A DNA stretch of 38,958 nt. Origin: Actinomycetaceae bacterium (GTDB lineage: Bacteria; Actinomycetota; Actinomycetes; Actinomycetales; Actinomycetaceae). Position 1 is the first letter of the stretch; each line of letters opens with the position of its first letter. The stretch covers positions 1 through 38,958 of the forward strand of contig JAUMZK010000008.1 in the NCBI GenBank assembly GCA_030528145.1, read 5' to 3'. Made by a program: the position numbers and the translations under genes. The notes beneath the pieces were generated by a model, which saw only the letters and a program-made list of their open reading frames with translations, had not been told where the DNA came from and made no database searches. Positions 26,631-35,822 of this stretch are shown one piece after another.

Positions 26631-26957
26631 GAAACCTCCACTTTCTGTTGCTTTGCCAGTCTACGCGATTGATCGGAAAAGAACTTGCAACATTTGCGCC
26701 CAGTTTGGCGGCGCGCGAAATATTGCCGGTAAGTCCGATTACGCTAACAGCATTTTGCGTTCGGTTGACAATTTCGAGGACGAAGTCGCGGCTTGCGTGC
26801 CCAAAATGTCACTTTTTTCTGACTCGCTGGTAATCTCTAGATAAGTGGGGGAAGTTTACGGTATTTGTCCCAGATGCGGGCACAGATGTTATTCTTTCAC
26901 CCAATAAATATGCGGGAGGTCCGTTGACCTTTCGATCTGAGACGGGAAAATCAGATT
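26631..26957. other. divergent intergenic region between murA and the IclR gene
   Basis: 327 bases that carry both promoters. I find no convincing gene; a plus-strand frame over 26581-26844 has no recognisable similarity. A CGAGGACG motif is at 26775-26782. In corynebacteria and relatives leuCD lie between the ltbR-type regulator and the murA side; they are absent here, so the gap may mark their loss. Confidence 0.45.
26935..26956. promoter_or_regulatory. possible operator at the IclR gene start
   Basis: The inverted repeat ATCTGA-N10-TCAGAT ends two bases before the ATG of the IclR regulator. Its position would let a bound dimer block transcription or translation start, which fits autoregulation. 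The binding protein is inferred. Confidence 0.4.
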
Positions 26958-27722
26958 ATGGAGAAGAGAGCTACTTCTAGCGGGGTGGGCGTCCTCGACA
27001 AAGCCGCCCTAGTACTCAGCTCGCTCGAATCGGGTCCAGCCACGCTAGCACAACTCGTAGCGGCCACTTCTTTGGCGCGCCCCACCGCTCACAGGCTGGC
27101 GGTCGCTTTAGAGTACCACCGCTTCGTAACCCGCGACATGCAAGGGCGTTTCGTCCTCGGACCACGCCTATCCGAATTAGCCAGCGCTGCCGGTGAAGAC
27201 CGCCTGCTGGCATCTGCCGCCCCCGTGCTGAAAGCGTTGCGCGACCACACCAAGGAATCCGCCCAGTTGTACCGCCGCCAAGGCGACCAACGCATTTGCG
27301 TTGCTTCAGTGGAGCGCCCTGTCGGTTTGCGCGACTCTATTCCTGTGGGTGCCGCCTTGTCAATGAAAGCTGGCAGCGCCGCCCAAGTGTTGCTGGCCTG
27401 GGAAGAACCCGAAAAGTTGCACCGCGGTCTGCATGGGGCGTCTTTTACAGCCACACAGCTCAGCCAGGTGCGCAAACGCGGGTGGGCGCAATCCGTGGCA
27501 GAACGCGAAATTGGTGTCGCTTCGGTATCCGCCCCCGTACGCGGCACTTCCGGACGGGTAGTTGCCGCCGTGTCTATTTCCGGTCCCATTGAGCGCATGG
27601 GACGCCAACCGGGACGCCTGCACGGACCAGCTCTGGTAGCCGCCGGTAACCGCCTTTCCGAATTTTTGCGTAAAGCCGAAGAACTACAAGCTGCCAGAGG
27701 ACGGGAGATGGGCTACCGCTGA
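26958..27722 (+). CDS. IclR family regulator (LtbR-like)
   Basis: A 254-residue DNA-binding protein. The N-terminal winged helix (about 14-75) begins GVGVLDKAALVLSSLESGPA, with ATSLARPTAHRLAVAL as the recognition-helix region. The C-terminal effector domain (about 90-245) contains GAALSMKAGSAAQVLLAW and GVASVSAPVRGTSGRVVAA. Sequence and the murA/pimB neighbourhood resemble LtbR, the repressor of leucine and tryptophan genes in corynebacteria, but leuCD are missing here, so its targets may have changed. It overlaps pimB by one base. Confidence 0.85.
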   Translation: MEKRATSSGVGVLDKAALVLSSLESGPATLAQLVAATSLARPTAHRLAVALEYHRFVTRDMQGRFVLGPRLSELASAAGEDRLLASAAPVLKALRDHTKESAQLYRRQGDQRICVASVERPVGLRDSIPVGAALSMKAGSAAQVLLAWEEPEKLHRGLHGASFTATQLSQVRKRGWAQSVAEREIGVASVSAPVRGTSGRVVAAVSISGPIERMGRQPGRLHGPALVAAGNRLSEFLRKAEELQAARGREMGYR

Positions 27723-28867
27723 TGCGCCGGACACTGCTGGTCACAAACGATTTTCCCCCCCGCTTGGGCGGCATCCAAACATTTTTGGAAAACTATGTGC
27801 GCCGCCTTCCTGCCGCAGACATCGTGGTGTACGCCAGCACGGAAAACACAGGTGATCCAGACGGGGCGACCTCGGAATATGACAAAACCACACCGTGGAA
27901 AACCTACCGGTACCCCGGTGCAATGATGTTGCCAAGCCCGCGCGTGCGCCGCGAAATGGTGCGCATTATCTGCCAGGAACGCATTCATACCGTATGGTTT
28001 GGGGCGGCCGCGCCCCTGGGTTTGCTCGCCCCGGCGGCGCGAGCAGCGGGCGCAAAACGCGTAATTGTCACTACACACGGACACGAGATCGGGTGGACCA
28101 TGTTTCCTGGCGCCCGCTTTTTAGTAAAGAAAATTTTCCGAGCCGCCGACGTGGTCACTTACATTAGCGACTACACTTTGCGGCGCCTAAGAAAAACAAT
28201 TGGCACTACCCCAGTAGCGCACTTACCAGGCGGTATAGATACTGATGTTTTTCGTCCCAACGAGGACGCCCGCCAGCGTTTGCGCCACCGCTACAGTTTA
28301 GGCTCTGGTCCGGTAGTGCTGTGCTTGTCCCGGTTAGTCCCCCGCAAAGGTCAAGATTTACTAATTAAAGCCTGGCCAGCAGTCACCAAAGTGGTTCCTG
28401 AAGCGAAGCTGGTTATTGGTGGGCGTGGTCGCTACGAAAAGACGTTAAAAAAGTTAGCAGCGGTCTCAAGTGCGCACAAAAATATTGTTTTTACGGGCGC
28501 TATTTCCCCCGCAGAACTGGCTGACCACTACGCCCTCGCAGACATTTTTGCAATGCCGTGCCGGACCCGTGGCGGGGGGCTGGATGTGGAAGGTTTGGGA
28601 ATTGTTTATTTGGAAGCAGGTGCTTGCGAAATTCCGTCTATTGCGGGCAATTCTGGGGGTGCCCCGGAAACCATCCGTGAGGGCGAAACCGGTTTTGTTG
28701 TTGATGGTCGCGACGCCACCGTTCTAGTTGAGCGCATTTGCCAGCTCATATCACGTCCATTATTGCGGACACGCATGGGCAATAATGCACGTGATTTTGT
28801 AGCAAAAAATTGGCATTGGGACCTCCTGGCTAAACACCTAATTCGGCTTTGTAACAACGAAAACTAG
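27722..28867 (+). CDS. pimB: GDP-mannose-dependent mannosyltransferase PimB'
   Basis: A 381-residue GT4-family GT-B glycosyltransferase. The N-terminal domain starts LLVTNDFPPRLGGIQTFL; the C-terminal nucleotide-sugar domain has LSRLVPRKGQDLLI and the EX7E motif in CRTRGGGLDVEGLGIVYLEA. This pattern fits PimB', which adds the second mannose to phosphatidylinositol monomannoside at the inner face of the membrane, a lipid largely restricted to actinobacteria. The start ATG overlaps the regulator's stop (TGATG), so the two are translated together. Other GT4 lipid mannosyltransferases remain possible. Confidence 0.85.
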   Translation: MRRTLLVTNDFPPRLGGIQTFLENYVRRLPAADIVVYASTENTGDPDGATSEYDKTTPWKTYRYPGAMMLPSPRVRREMVRIICQERIHTVWFGAAAPLGLLAPAARAAGAKRVIVTTHGHEIGWTMFPGARFLVKKIFRAADVVTYISDYTLRRLRKTIGTTPVAHLPGGIDTDVFRPNEDARQRLRHRYSLGSGPVVLCLSRLVPRKGQDLLIKAWPAVTKVVPEAKLVIGGRGRYEKTLKKLAAVSSAHKNIVFTGAISPAELADHYALADIFAMPCRTRGGGLDVEGLGIVYLEAGACEIPSIAGNSGGAPETIREGETGFVVDGRDATVLVERICQLISRPLLRTRMGNNARDFVAKNWHWDLLAKHLIRLCNNEN

Positions 28868-29025
28868 AAATTTGGGTACCCTTAATTACCGTCCGGAAAC
28901 CATAACGTTTACAAATTGTCAGACTCCTCCCAGCACACCTTCCCGCTGTTTTAGGTTTGTCTTTATATGTTCGAGGCGTTGCCTGTGCGCAACCTGAACA
29001 AGAACTTTTAGCAGGAGATAAGCGT

Positions 29026-31539
29026 ATGAACCTAAAACGCGCCGGTGCTTCCGGAATCCTCTCAGTAACTGCAGCGTTGGCGCTGTGCGTGGCTTCGGTG
29101 ATGCCCGCGAATGCTGCAACCCCTGGCACTGAAGGCGAAATGCCCACCAAAACAGTGGGTATTCCTTCGGCTCAAGAACTGGCAAAAACCGGGAAAGATG
29201 ACCCTCTGTTGGGTTTTGACACCCGCAACGGGGAAATGACAGTTGATGCAAAATGGGCCGACAAAAACAAGATTGGGGCACGCACCATCATCGCCGTCGG
29301 TCGCTCCGACCGCTACCCAGACGGCATGTTCCGCTGGGTTGAAAAAACCACAAAAGATGGGGACGTGTACGTCCTCAAAACCCGCACTGCACGACTAAAT
29401 GAAACGCTGGCAGGGATCCCCCAAGAAGAAATAAACAAGGTTGCCGGTAAGGAACTTACCGGGCAGAGCGAAGGCGTTGAAGGCACTGTCGCCGACATTA
29501 AAACCGCAAAAGATGTCGCTGCTGCAAACGCTGGCATAAAGATCACCAAGGACGGAGCACGTGGCGCTGATGCCACCATTTCCGCAGTCGGCGCCCTCAA
29601 TCCCATTACCACAAATTCTGGCATTCACGTAAACAAACAGTTTGGCAAAGAAATTCACTTTGAATTTAACCGCAAAATCGATGCCAAGTCTTGCCAAGAC
29701 AATACTTTCAAATACGGTCAAAGTGCTAAACACGACCCCAATATGTGTTCTTGGGAAGGTCCCGGTCAACTAAGGGCACACCTGAGTCTTAAAGTTGGCG
29801 CAAATGGCGCCCTCGTCATCGAATCCCACGGTTTGAAATTGCAAGAAGCTTCCGCAACCGGTAGTGCCGAAATTACTGGCGAAACCAAATTGGAAACCGA
29901 AGGCAAAATTCACGGACACATGACTTGGGTTTTGGCGGACCTGAAGTACCCGATCACTATCCCGGTCGGGTCCGTGCCAATCACTATCAATGTGAACGTC
30001 AAGCCGACAGTATCACTGATGATTGACTCCGATGGCAATTCTTCTGCCACACTTGGGGGTCTGCATGCTTCGGTCAATAGGATTGGTTTCCAGGCTTCAA
30101 CTCTGGGCGGCGTAGCCAACGATGGTCGTGGCGGTGTAGAACTGCTCAAAGGCAAGCCTGAATTCAAAGTCGACAAACCCGATCTGATGGGCAAATCTAA
30201 CCTCATCACCCAGGTGAGCGTAGATCCGAACACCACCGTGGACCTGATGGGCATCATAGGCGTAACCGGTAACATTGGTGCGACCGGTCATACTGCTTTC
30301 CATATTGCGAAAGATCAACCCATCTGTCTGCTGGGTCTAGGAATGCATGGATACACTGCCCTGGCAGAATTGCACTTGTCCAAGATTCCGGCTGTCGGCT
30401 GGTTCTTAGGCGGCTTCGAGAACCAAATTAACAAGCTAGCTAAGAAGGTCCGCTACGAATTCGACATGCCTTCCCTCTACACTTCGCCGAACTTGTGTGC
30501 GACCTCGCCAATTTCTATCGGTGACAAGGTGTGGATCGACAAGAACCATAACGGTATCCAAGACGAGGGCGAACCGGGACTTGCCGGTGCTCAGGTTACG
30601 TTGCTGCGCGGCATAAACAAAAACGTCATAAACGAGCCAGCTTCCGACGCATTCAAGCGCACGGTCATCAGCAGCCAAACCACTAAAGAGGACGGCGCGT
30701 ACAAATTCACCGACGATCCTTTGTACAAGGGCTACCCATTTGGCAAGAACAAAGGCAAGAATAAGGGCAAGCTAATGCCTGGATACTACACAGTGGTGGT
30801 GACTCCTCCTAACGCTTCCGGTGGCGACGCCTACGCCAAACACCGCGAGCAGGCTCCGTGGGGATATGTTCCGACCACACGTTTCGTCCGTTCTGGCAGT
30901 ATGCGTCAAGACGGCTTGGCTCGCACTATTGACGACCTCAGTCGCGACTCCGGTGGCAAATATGCTTGGGAAGCAAATTCTTACGGCGGATTCTTCGACG
31001 GCACACGCTACCAGGACCAGGCTCCCAAATCCTTCCTAGGCTACTCTGACAACATCAACAAGAATAAGTTGGACCTGAAGCAATTGCTCGACTATTGGAC
31101 CGCAGAACTGAGAACTACCAAGGGTTACAACAACACTGTTGACTTTGGGTTTATCCCAGCTTCCGAAGCCGACGTACCCAAGTTCCGTATGTCTGGCAAG
31201 GTCTACGTGGCCAAGAAAGGTGTCTACGAACCAGGATTCCACGTTGGTAATCTGCCTTGGGCCGCTGCCCCGCGTTGGGTCAAGGGCGCCCAGATTGTTT
31301 TGACTCCGCTGGAAGGCACAATGGGTAAGGAACGCGTATTGGAAACTGACCTGGCCGGACGCTGGTCCGACCGTATACCGGCTGGTAATTACCGCATCAC
31401 TGTGAAACAGTTGCCAGATGGTTACGTCATGCCACAAGACTCGTCGAAATCATTCGAAATTGTCGTCAACGAACAGACCGCATCCTCGAATCTGATTCCA
31501 AATTCGAAGTGGCCAAACCTTGGTGTAGTCGCCAAGTAG
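29026..31539 (+). CDS. secreted SdrD-B-like surface protein without sorting signal
   Basis: An 837-residue protein from the ATG at 29026, preceded by CAGGAGA. A signal peptide (about 1-30, ending ANA-ATP) precedes a beta-rich region (30-490) of no known family with five or six cysteines. An SdrD-B/Cna-B-like domain begins near 495 with IGDKVWIDKNHNGIQDEGEP, a calcium-loop pattern, contains a long insert and ends NTVDFGFIP near 712. A second small beta domain fills 715-837. The end, WPNLGVVAK, has no LPxTG, membrane span or basic tail, so the protein is released or held by other means. Family relatives are adhesins or pilus subunits. Confidence 0.78.
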   Translation: MNLKRAGASGILSVTAALALCVASVMPANAATPGTEGEMPTKTVGIPSAQELAKTGKDDPLLGFDTRNGEMTVDAKWADKNKIGARTIIAVGRSDRYPDGMFRWVEKTTKDGDVYVLKTRTARLNETLAGIPQEEINKVAGKELTGQSEGVEGTVADIKTAKDVAAANAGIKITKDGARGADATISAVGALNPITTNSGIHVNKQFGKEIHFEFNRKIDAKSCQDNTFKYGQSAKHDPNMCSWEGPGQLRAHLSLKVGANGALVIESHGLKLQEASATGSAEITGETKLETEGKIHGHMTWVLADLKYPITIPVGSVPITINVNVKPTVSLMIDSDGNSSATLGGLHASVNRIGFQASTLGGVANDGRGGVELLKGKPEFKVDKPDLMGKSNLITQVSVDPNTTVDLMGIIGVTGNIGATGHTAFHIAKDQPICLLGLGMHGYTALAELHLSKIPAVGWFLGGFENQINKLAKKVRYEFDMPSLYTSPNLCATSPISIGDKVWIDKNHNGIQDEGEPGLAGAQVTLLRGINKNVINEPASDAFKRTVISSQTTKEDGAYKFTDDPLYKGYPFGKNKGKNKGKLMPGYYTVVVTPPNASGGDAYAKHREQAPWGYVPTTRFVRSGSMRQDGLARTIDDLSRDSGGKYAWEANSYGGFFDGTRYQDQAPKSFLGYSDNINKNKLDLKQLLDYWTAELRTTKGYNNTVDFGFIPASEADVPKFRMSGKVYVAKKGVYEPGFHVGNLPWAAAPRWVKGAQIVLTPLEGTMGKERVLETDLAGRWSDRIPAGNYRITVKQLPDGYVMPQDSSKSFEIVVNEQTASSNLIPNSKWPNLGVVAK

Positions 31540-31552
31540 CGCCTCTTTAGAC

Positions 31553-31595
31553 AAAAATTAGTGGTCAGCAGTGCTGACCACTAATTTTTTCCCGG
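31553..31595 (+). terminator. rho-independent terminator
   Basis: A nearly perfect palindrome (31553-31570 with 31572-31589), with a real loop of about five bases, ends in a run of six T. It lies 13 nt after the secreted-protein stop and may also serve the converging minus-strand genes. Confidence 0.9.
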
Positions 31596-31631
31596 TTTTC
31601 ACCATACTAAAGCCGGTCGGAAATCCTTCTA

Positions 31632-31862
31632 TCACAGTCCCCTACTGGTAGGTGCGCCCCAGTAACCGGTGGGTAGGAACAACCGTTCCACAACGTCCTC
31701 ACCGCAGGCAGCGAAAGTATTCTGATCGGCTACTACGAAAACTTTCTTCCCTGGAAAAGTACGTTGAAATATTTCCCCGGTTTTTTCGACCGCACCCCGA
31801 GAAAATGCGATGGCGTTAGTTTGATCTGCGGTCTGTAATGCAGTTTCGATCAGTTTAGACAC
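31632..31862 (-). pseudogene. truncated glycerol-1-phosphate dehydrogenase-like gene
   Basis: The GTG at 31862 overlaps the stop of the FGGY kinase relic (TAGTG), as in a coupled operon. The encoded piece, with FSRGAVEKTGEIFQRTFPGK and VFVVADQNTFAACGED, matches the N-terminus of AraM/EgsA-type sn-glycerol-1-phosphate dehydrogenases, normally over 350 residues. After about 60 residues the similarity stops and a stop codon follows at 31632, close to the terminator of the neighbouring gene. The NAD-binding core and metal ligands are missing, so it is a remnant. Confidence 0.6.
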
Positions 31863-33430
31863 TATTTGCCTTCCGCTAAGTGATCCACGGTCTTGTGGGT
31901 CAATTCCGCCATTTGCGGCCACGCATCCATGAATTGTTTCACATAAAACTTGTATTCTTCGTGCCGCTCCCTGTCTGGCTCGATAACTTCGGATTCGTGA
32001 ACCATGTTCCTGGCGGCGTCTTTAATTGAGGGGTACAGCCCTGCTCAGCCGCTAACATACAGGATCCGAGGCCGACCGCGTCCCCTACTTCAGCCAAAGT
32101 AATGGGACGCCCGGTAACGTCCGCATACATCTGCATCCAAAGTTTAGATTTAGTGGCACCTCCGCAAAAGACCAGCTTGTCCGGGCTGAAACCGGAATCT
32201 TCCATGACCTTGAGGTTGTGTGCCGTGTCGTATGCGACCGATTCCATGATGGTGTGGAACATGTGTTCTGGCGTGTGAGCCAGTGACAGTCCCCAAATCA
32301 TTCCGCGCGCCTTCGAGTCCGTGTAGGGTGTGCGGTTCCCTTGGAAGTATTCGTTTACAATCAGACCGTCTGAGCCTGGCGGGATGTGCGCGCAAGCCTT
32401 GTCCAACTCTTCGTAAGCATTCATGCCGACGCGTTCGGTTGCCTGTACCACGTCGCACGCAAACCCATCACGGAACCACTTCAATACCGACCCTGAAGAT
32501 ACCGCAGATCCCTCAACGGTGTATTGGCCAGGTATCACACCATCCGTATAGCCGCCCATGAAACCTTTACCGTAAATTGCTTTCGCGCTTTGCCCGGTCA
32601 TGGCCTGGCTGGACCCGGTAATTACCGCGAGCGAACCTGGTTCAACTACGCCCAAGCCAATCTGACCATGCCAAGCATCACCGCCTCCTTGGGCTACCGA
32701 AATACCAGGGGTCAGTCCGAGGTCGCGAGCCGCACTAGTAGAAAGATCACCAACCGGGTCGCCTAAATTTGATACGTTCGTAGGCAACTTTTCAAACACG
32801 TCGCCACAACCAATATGCTCAAAGAACTCGACCGGTCAACCGCCCTCGTCCCGGTTGTAGTAAGAAAGAATTGCAGCAGTGTTAATGTTTAGCGTCCATT
32901 CTCCTGTCAGCTTGTAGGTGAGCCAATCTGGAGCATCTACAATACGGTAAGCAGAATGGTAAATTTCTGGTTCGTTTTCCTTAATACAAGCCGCTTTAAA
33001 CGGGTACCACTCAGCAGTAACCGGCAGCTTTCCCCCGCCGTTGTAAACGGCTTAGCCCAGTGGTCGATGGTGTCAGCACGCGCTGCCTGTTCGGTGGCAC
33101 GCACATCCATCCACATTATGGCATTGCGTAAAGCGTTTCCTTTTTGGTCCAAGCACACGACCGTCATAGTGGTGGCGTCGTAAGAAATCCCGGCGATGTG
33201 GCGGGCGGGAACACCCGTCTGATCGAAAACCTTGTAAGCGGAAGCCTTCAATGCCTCCACCAATCATCTGGGGACTGTTCTGCCATTTTCGGACGCGGAT
33301 GGGTGGTTTTATACGGAGTCGCTGCAAATCCAATAGAATTTCCCCGCAAATCAAAAATGGCAGCACGACATAACTCGGTGCCAAAATCAATACCTAAAAG
33401 GTACGGACCTTCATAACCTGGTGAAACCAT
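31862..33430 (-). pseudogene. FGGY-family carbohydrate kinase, multiply disrupted
   Basis: About 1.57 kb still reads as an almost full-length sugar or polyol kinase when frames are joined: LLGIDFGTELCRAAIFDLRG at the start, IMWMDVRATEQA, PDWLTYKLTGEW, VAQGGGDAWHGQIGLG, EYFQGNRTPYTD, FCGGATKSKLWMQM, and the C-terminal THKTVDHLAEGK. It is broken by frameshifts near 33255, 33050 and 32030 and by an in-frame TGA at 32836-32838 where Trp is expected. The large number of separate lesions makes sequencing error unlikely. The substrate could be a pentulose or a polyol. Confidence 0.9.
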
Positions 33431-33439
33431 TTGCTTTTC

Positions 33440-34270
33440 TTAGCTTGATGTATCTGAATTGGAGGGGATGAGCTGGTCAATCGAGTCCAGAATGTACATT
33501 GGACGTTCGCCCTCGGGAAGCGCCATCGCTTCCGCTAACGTCGAATCCCCAGTTAGTGGCATCGCAGAAGCCATACCGGCTTGCACGGCCATTTTTATGT
33601 CCGTACCCAAACGGTCGCCCACCATAATACAACGGTGCATATCGATTTCTAATCCAGTCAGCGCCTCTTCTATCATTACTGGATTCGGTTTACCAATGAC
33701 CATTTCGCACTTCGTTTGCGTGCAAGCTTCAATAGCGGCAATAATCGCGGCGCAGTCTGGTTCCCCCCTGCCACCTGGGAAGGGACAATAGCGATCGGGA
33801 TTGGTAGCAACCAGTTTGGCGCGCCGGTGAAACCAAATAGCGTCGAAGGCAATTTGAAGTTTATGGTAGTCAAAAGTGCGGTCGTAAGAGGCCAGCACAA
33901 AATCAATTTCTTCCGGATTATCACTGATCTTAATCCCTGCCTGACGCAACGAATTGACCAGCGGTTCTTCGGCAATGGGAAAGACCACGGCGTCTGGATG
34001 ATGCTGCAAAAACCACTTCGTCATGGTTACCACCGTGCTGGCAATTTCATCCATACTGGTGGGCAAACCCAGATTTTCTAATTTTTCTAAATATTGGTGT
34101 GGATCCTTGGTGGGATTATTAGATAAATAGCGGATCGGAATATTACGTTCACGCAAAGTTTCAATTAGTTTTTGCGCTCCTGGAAGCAAATGGTCGCCCA
34201 AATAAATGGTACCGTCCATATCGAAAATATACGCGTCATAAAACTGCGTGGGGAGCTTTGTGCTGACCAT
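33440..34270 (-). CDS. HAD-IIA (NagD-like) phosphatase
   Basis: A 276-residue HAD phosphatase, intact. The nucleophile motif is FDMDGTIYLGD with D17 and D19; motif II is YLSNNPTKD; the C2-type cap lies between about 90 and 185; motif III is IGKPNP and motif IV MVGDRLGTDI. Family members dephosphorylate small phosphorylated sugars, nucleotides or phosphoglycolate. It lies 9 nt before the FGGY kinase relic and was probably first in a polyol catabolic operon. It may now be free to decay or act elsewhere. The ATG has a GAGGTGA site. Confidence 0.85.
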   Translation of the reverse strand: MVSTKLPTQFYDAYIFDMDGTIYLGDHLLPGAQKLIETLRERNIPIRYLSNNPTKDPHQYLEKLENLGLPTSMDEIASTVVTMTKWFLQHHPDAVVFPIAEEPLVNSLRQAGIKISDNPEEIDFVLASYDRTFDYHKLQIAFDAIWFHRRAKLVATNPDRYCPFPGGRGEPDCAAIIAAIEACTQTKCEMVIGKPNPVMIEEALTGLEIDMHRCIMVGDRLGTDIKMAVQAGMASAMPLTGDSTLAEAMALPEGERPMYILDSIDQLIPSNSDTSS

Positions 34271-34327
34271 ATTTCACCTCAATTAACTGACTAGTGCAAC
34301 GAGTATGTACACGACTGTTGTTGTCGG

Positions 34328-34877
34328 TCAAATAGAAACTGCCGATGGGTCAATGTGGGTATCACCCACGGCGTAGAAGGCACGGTTCATTATTTCTGCC
34401 AGCCAAGCAGTGAATATCCCCATCACAGACCCAATTATGAGGGCGATGAACATATTTCCGTGTACTATCGGCAAGAATCGGACTGCAGCCAACGCCCCAA
34501 TAATGGTCATGTGGTGCGTTACTGTGACTGGCTTGCCCAAAGTGAGCAAGAAAATAGTCAGTGCCGAAATAGCGAACGGGAGTGCTTGGGCGTCGCCGGA
34601 TACGACCTCGAAAACTTTTTTATTTGCCAAAGTGGAAGCGCCAGTTATGAGGGCGAGGGAGGCAGAGGAAGCAAAAAGACCGGAGACAAAGCCCAGCGCA
34701 AATATTGCGAGGGCTTTTCTTGCCACTTTAACCACCTGGTAGTACCTCCTAAGTCAGAGATCCACTTCATGAACGGTTCTTTACCGAACAAAATACGCGC
34801 GAGGACGTCAGTTAGGAAAACGGTAATGGCGACAGAGTCCATATTACTGCCGAATACGGGGATACGGAAGATCGCCT
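34328..34877 (-). pseudogene. fragmented membrane protein
   Basis: The 3' part (34328-34735) encodes 135 residues with about four membrane spans, ending WLAEIMNRAFYAVGDTHIDP. The 5' part (34645-34877, another frame) reads FRIPVFGSNMDSVAITVFLT and ILFGKEPFMKWISDLGGTT, then loses sense. The simplest view is one polytopic protein with a frameshift near 34740 and no N-terminus. However, the GTG at 34735 has an AGGAGG nine bases upstream, so the 3' part could still be translated. I do not recognise the family. At about 34880 it abuts an ABC permease fragment on the other strand. Confidence 0.5.
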
Positions 34878-34886
34878 GACCTGATT

Positions 34887-35636
34887 ATGTTCTTTTCGTC
34901 GCTGAAACCAAAATCCGAAGCGACCTCGGTAAACCCCACCTTTTTCCCGCATAACTGGAATTGGCGCAACTACCTGACAATGTGGTCAACGCCCGAAACC
35001 CCACTGCCTCAAAACCTCATATCCACAATAGTAATATCGGTACTGGCGACCGCTTTGGTACTGTTGGTGGCCATGCCCGCCGCATACTACACCGCCCGCT
35101 ACCGTTTCCCTGGGCGCGGGGCTTTCATGTTTGCTTTGCTCATGACCCAAATGCTGCAACCAGCCGTCCTCGTAGCCGGTCTGATGCAAGAATTCCTGGC
35201 CATAGACCTGCAAGACACCTGGTTAGCTATGATTCTGGTAAACTCCGCCTTTAACCTGTCGTTTGCGGTGTGGATTATGCACTCGTTCTTTGCCTCGGTT
35301 CCGAAGGAAGTTGACGAAGCTGCGCAAATCGACGGCGCGGGACAATGGATGGTGCTTTCGCGAATCAACCTGCCATTAGTATGGCCGGGAATAGTAACGG
35401 CAGTGATTTTTGTGTTCGTTGCCGCCTGGAACGAATTTGCCGCCTCACTGGTGATCCTTTCATCTGCGGAAAACCAGCCGCTGTCAGTTGCGCTCACGAA
35501 GTTTGTCGGCCAATACGACACGTCTTGGCACTACGTTTTTGGGGTATCCACGATAGCTATCATTCCCGTGGTCATACTGTTCGCCCTCGTCGAAAAGCGC
35601 CTGGTAGGCGGCCTGACAGCAGGGTCCATAAAGTAG
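34887..35636 (+). pseudogene. 5'-truncated sugar ABC transporter permease (MalG type)
   Basis: A frame of 249 residues that begins MFFSSLKPKSEA, the loop that follows the first membrane span in MalG/UgpE-type permeases. The first span and start are missing, as the usual length is about 280. The rest is normal, with five spans and the EAA loop EVDEAAQIDGAGQWMVLSRI that contacts the ATPase. No ribosome-binding site fits the ATG at 34887, and no partner permease, binding protein or ATPase is adjacent. It therefore looks like a leftover from a deletion or inversion ending near 34880. Confidence 0.72.
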
Positions 35637-35822
35637 CAGTTACCTGGAGTGCGAAAAAGTGCCGACGATTTTACTCGCCGGCACAATTTGCAACACACCA
35701 AGGTAAATGTTGGATTTTCAAAGCACACAGGAAAGTGAGGGTCACGCCGCCCGCACTATGCAACAGTGGTCGCGTCGCCTGCGTTAGCGCACGTCAGGCT
35801 TCCAATCTGACTTGCTTTATGT
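35637..35822. other. intergenic region with short hairpins
   Basis: Between the permease relic and the metal transporter. GTGCCG at 35659-35664 pairs with CGGCAC at 35679-35684, and GTCAG at 35793-35797 with CTGAC at 35807-35811 just after the last metal permease gene. Either could act as a weak terminator. No gene is seen. Confidence 0.35.

Noticed and set aside
29170..29184. LAKTG near the N-terminus of the secreted protein at 29026
   Set aside because: A sorting signal must be C-terminal, followed by a hydrophobic span and basic residues; this one is near residue 50 and followed by charged residues.
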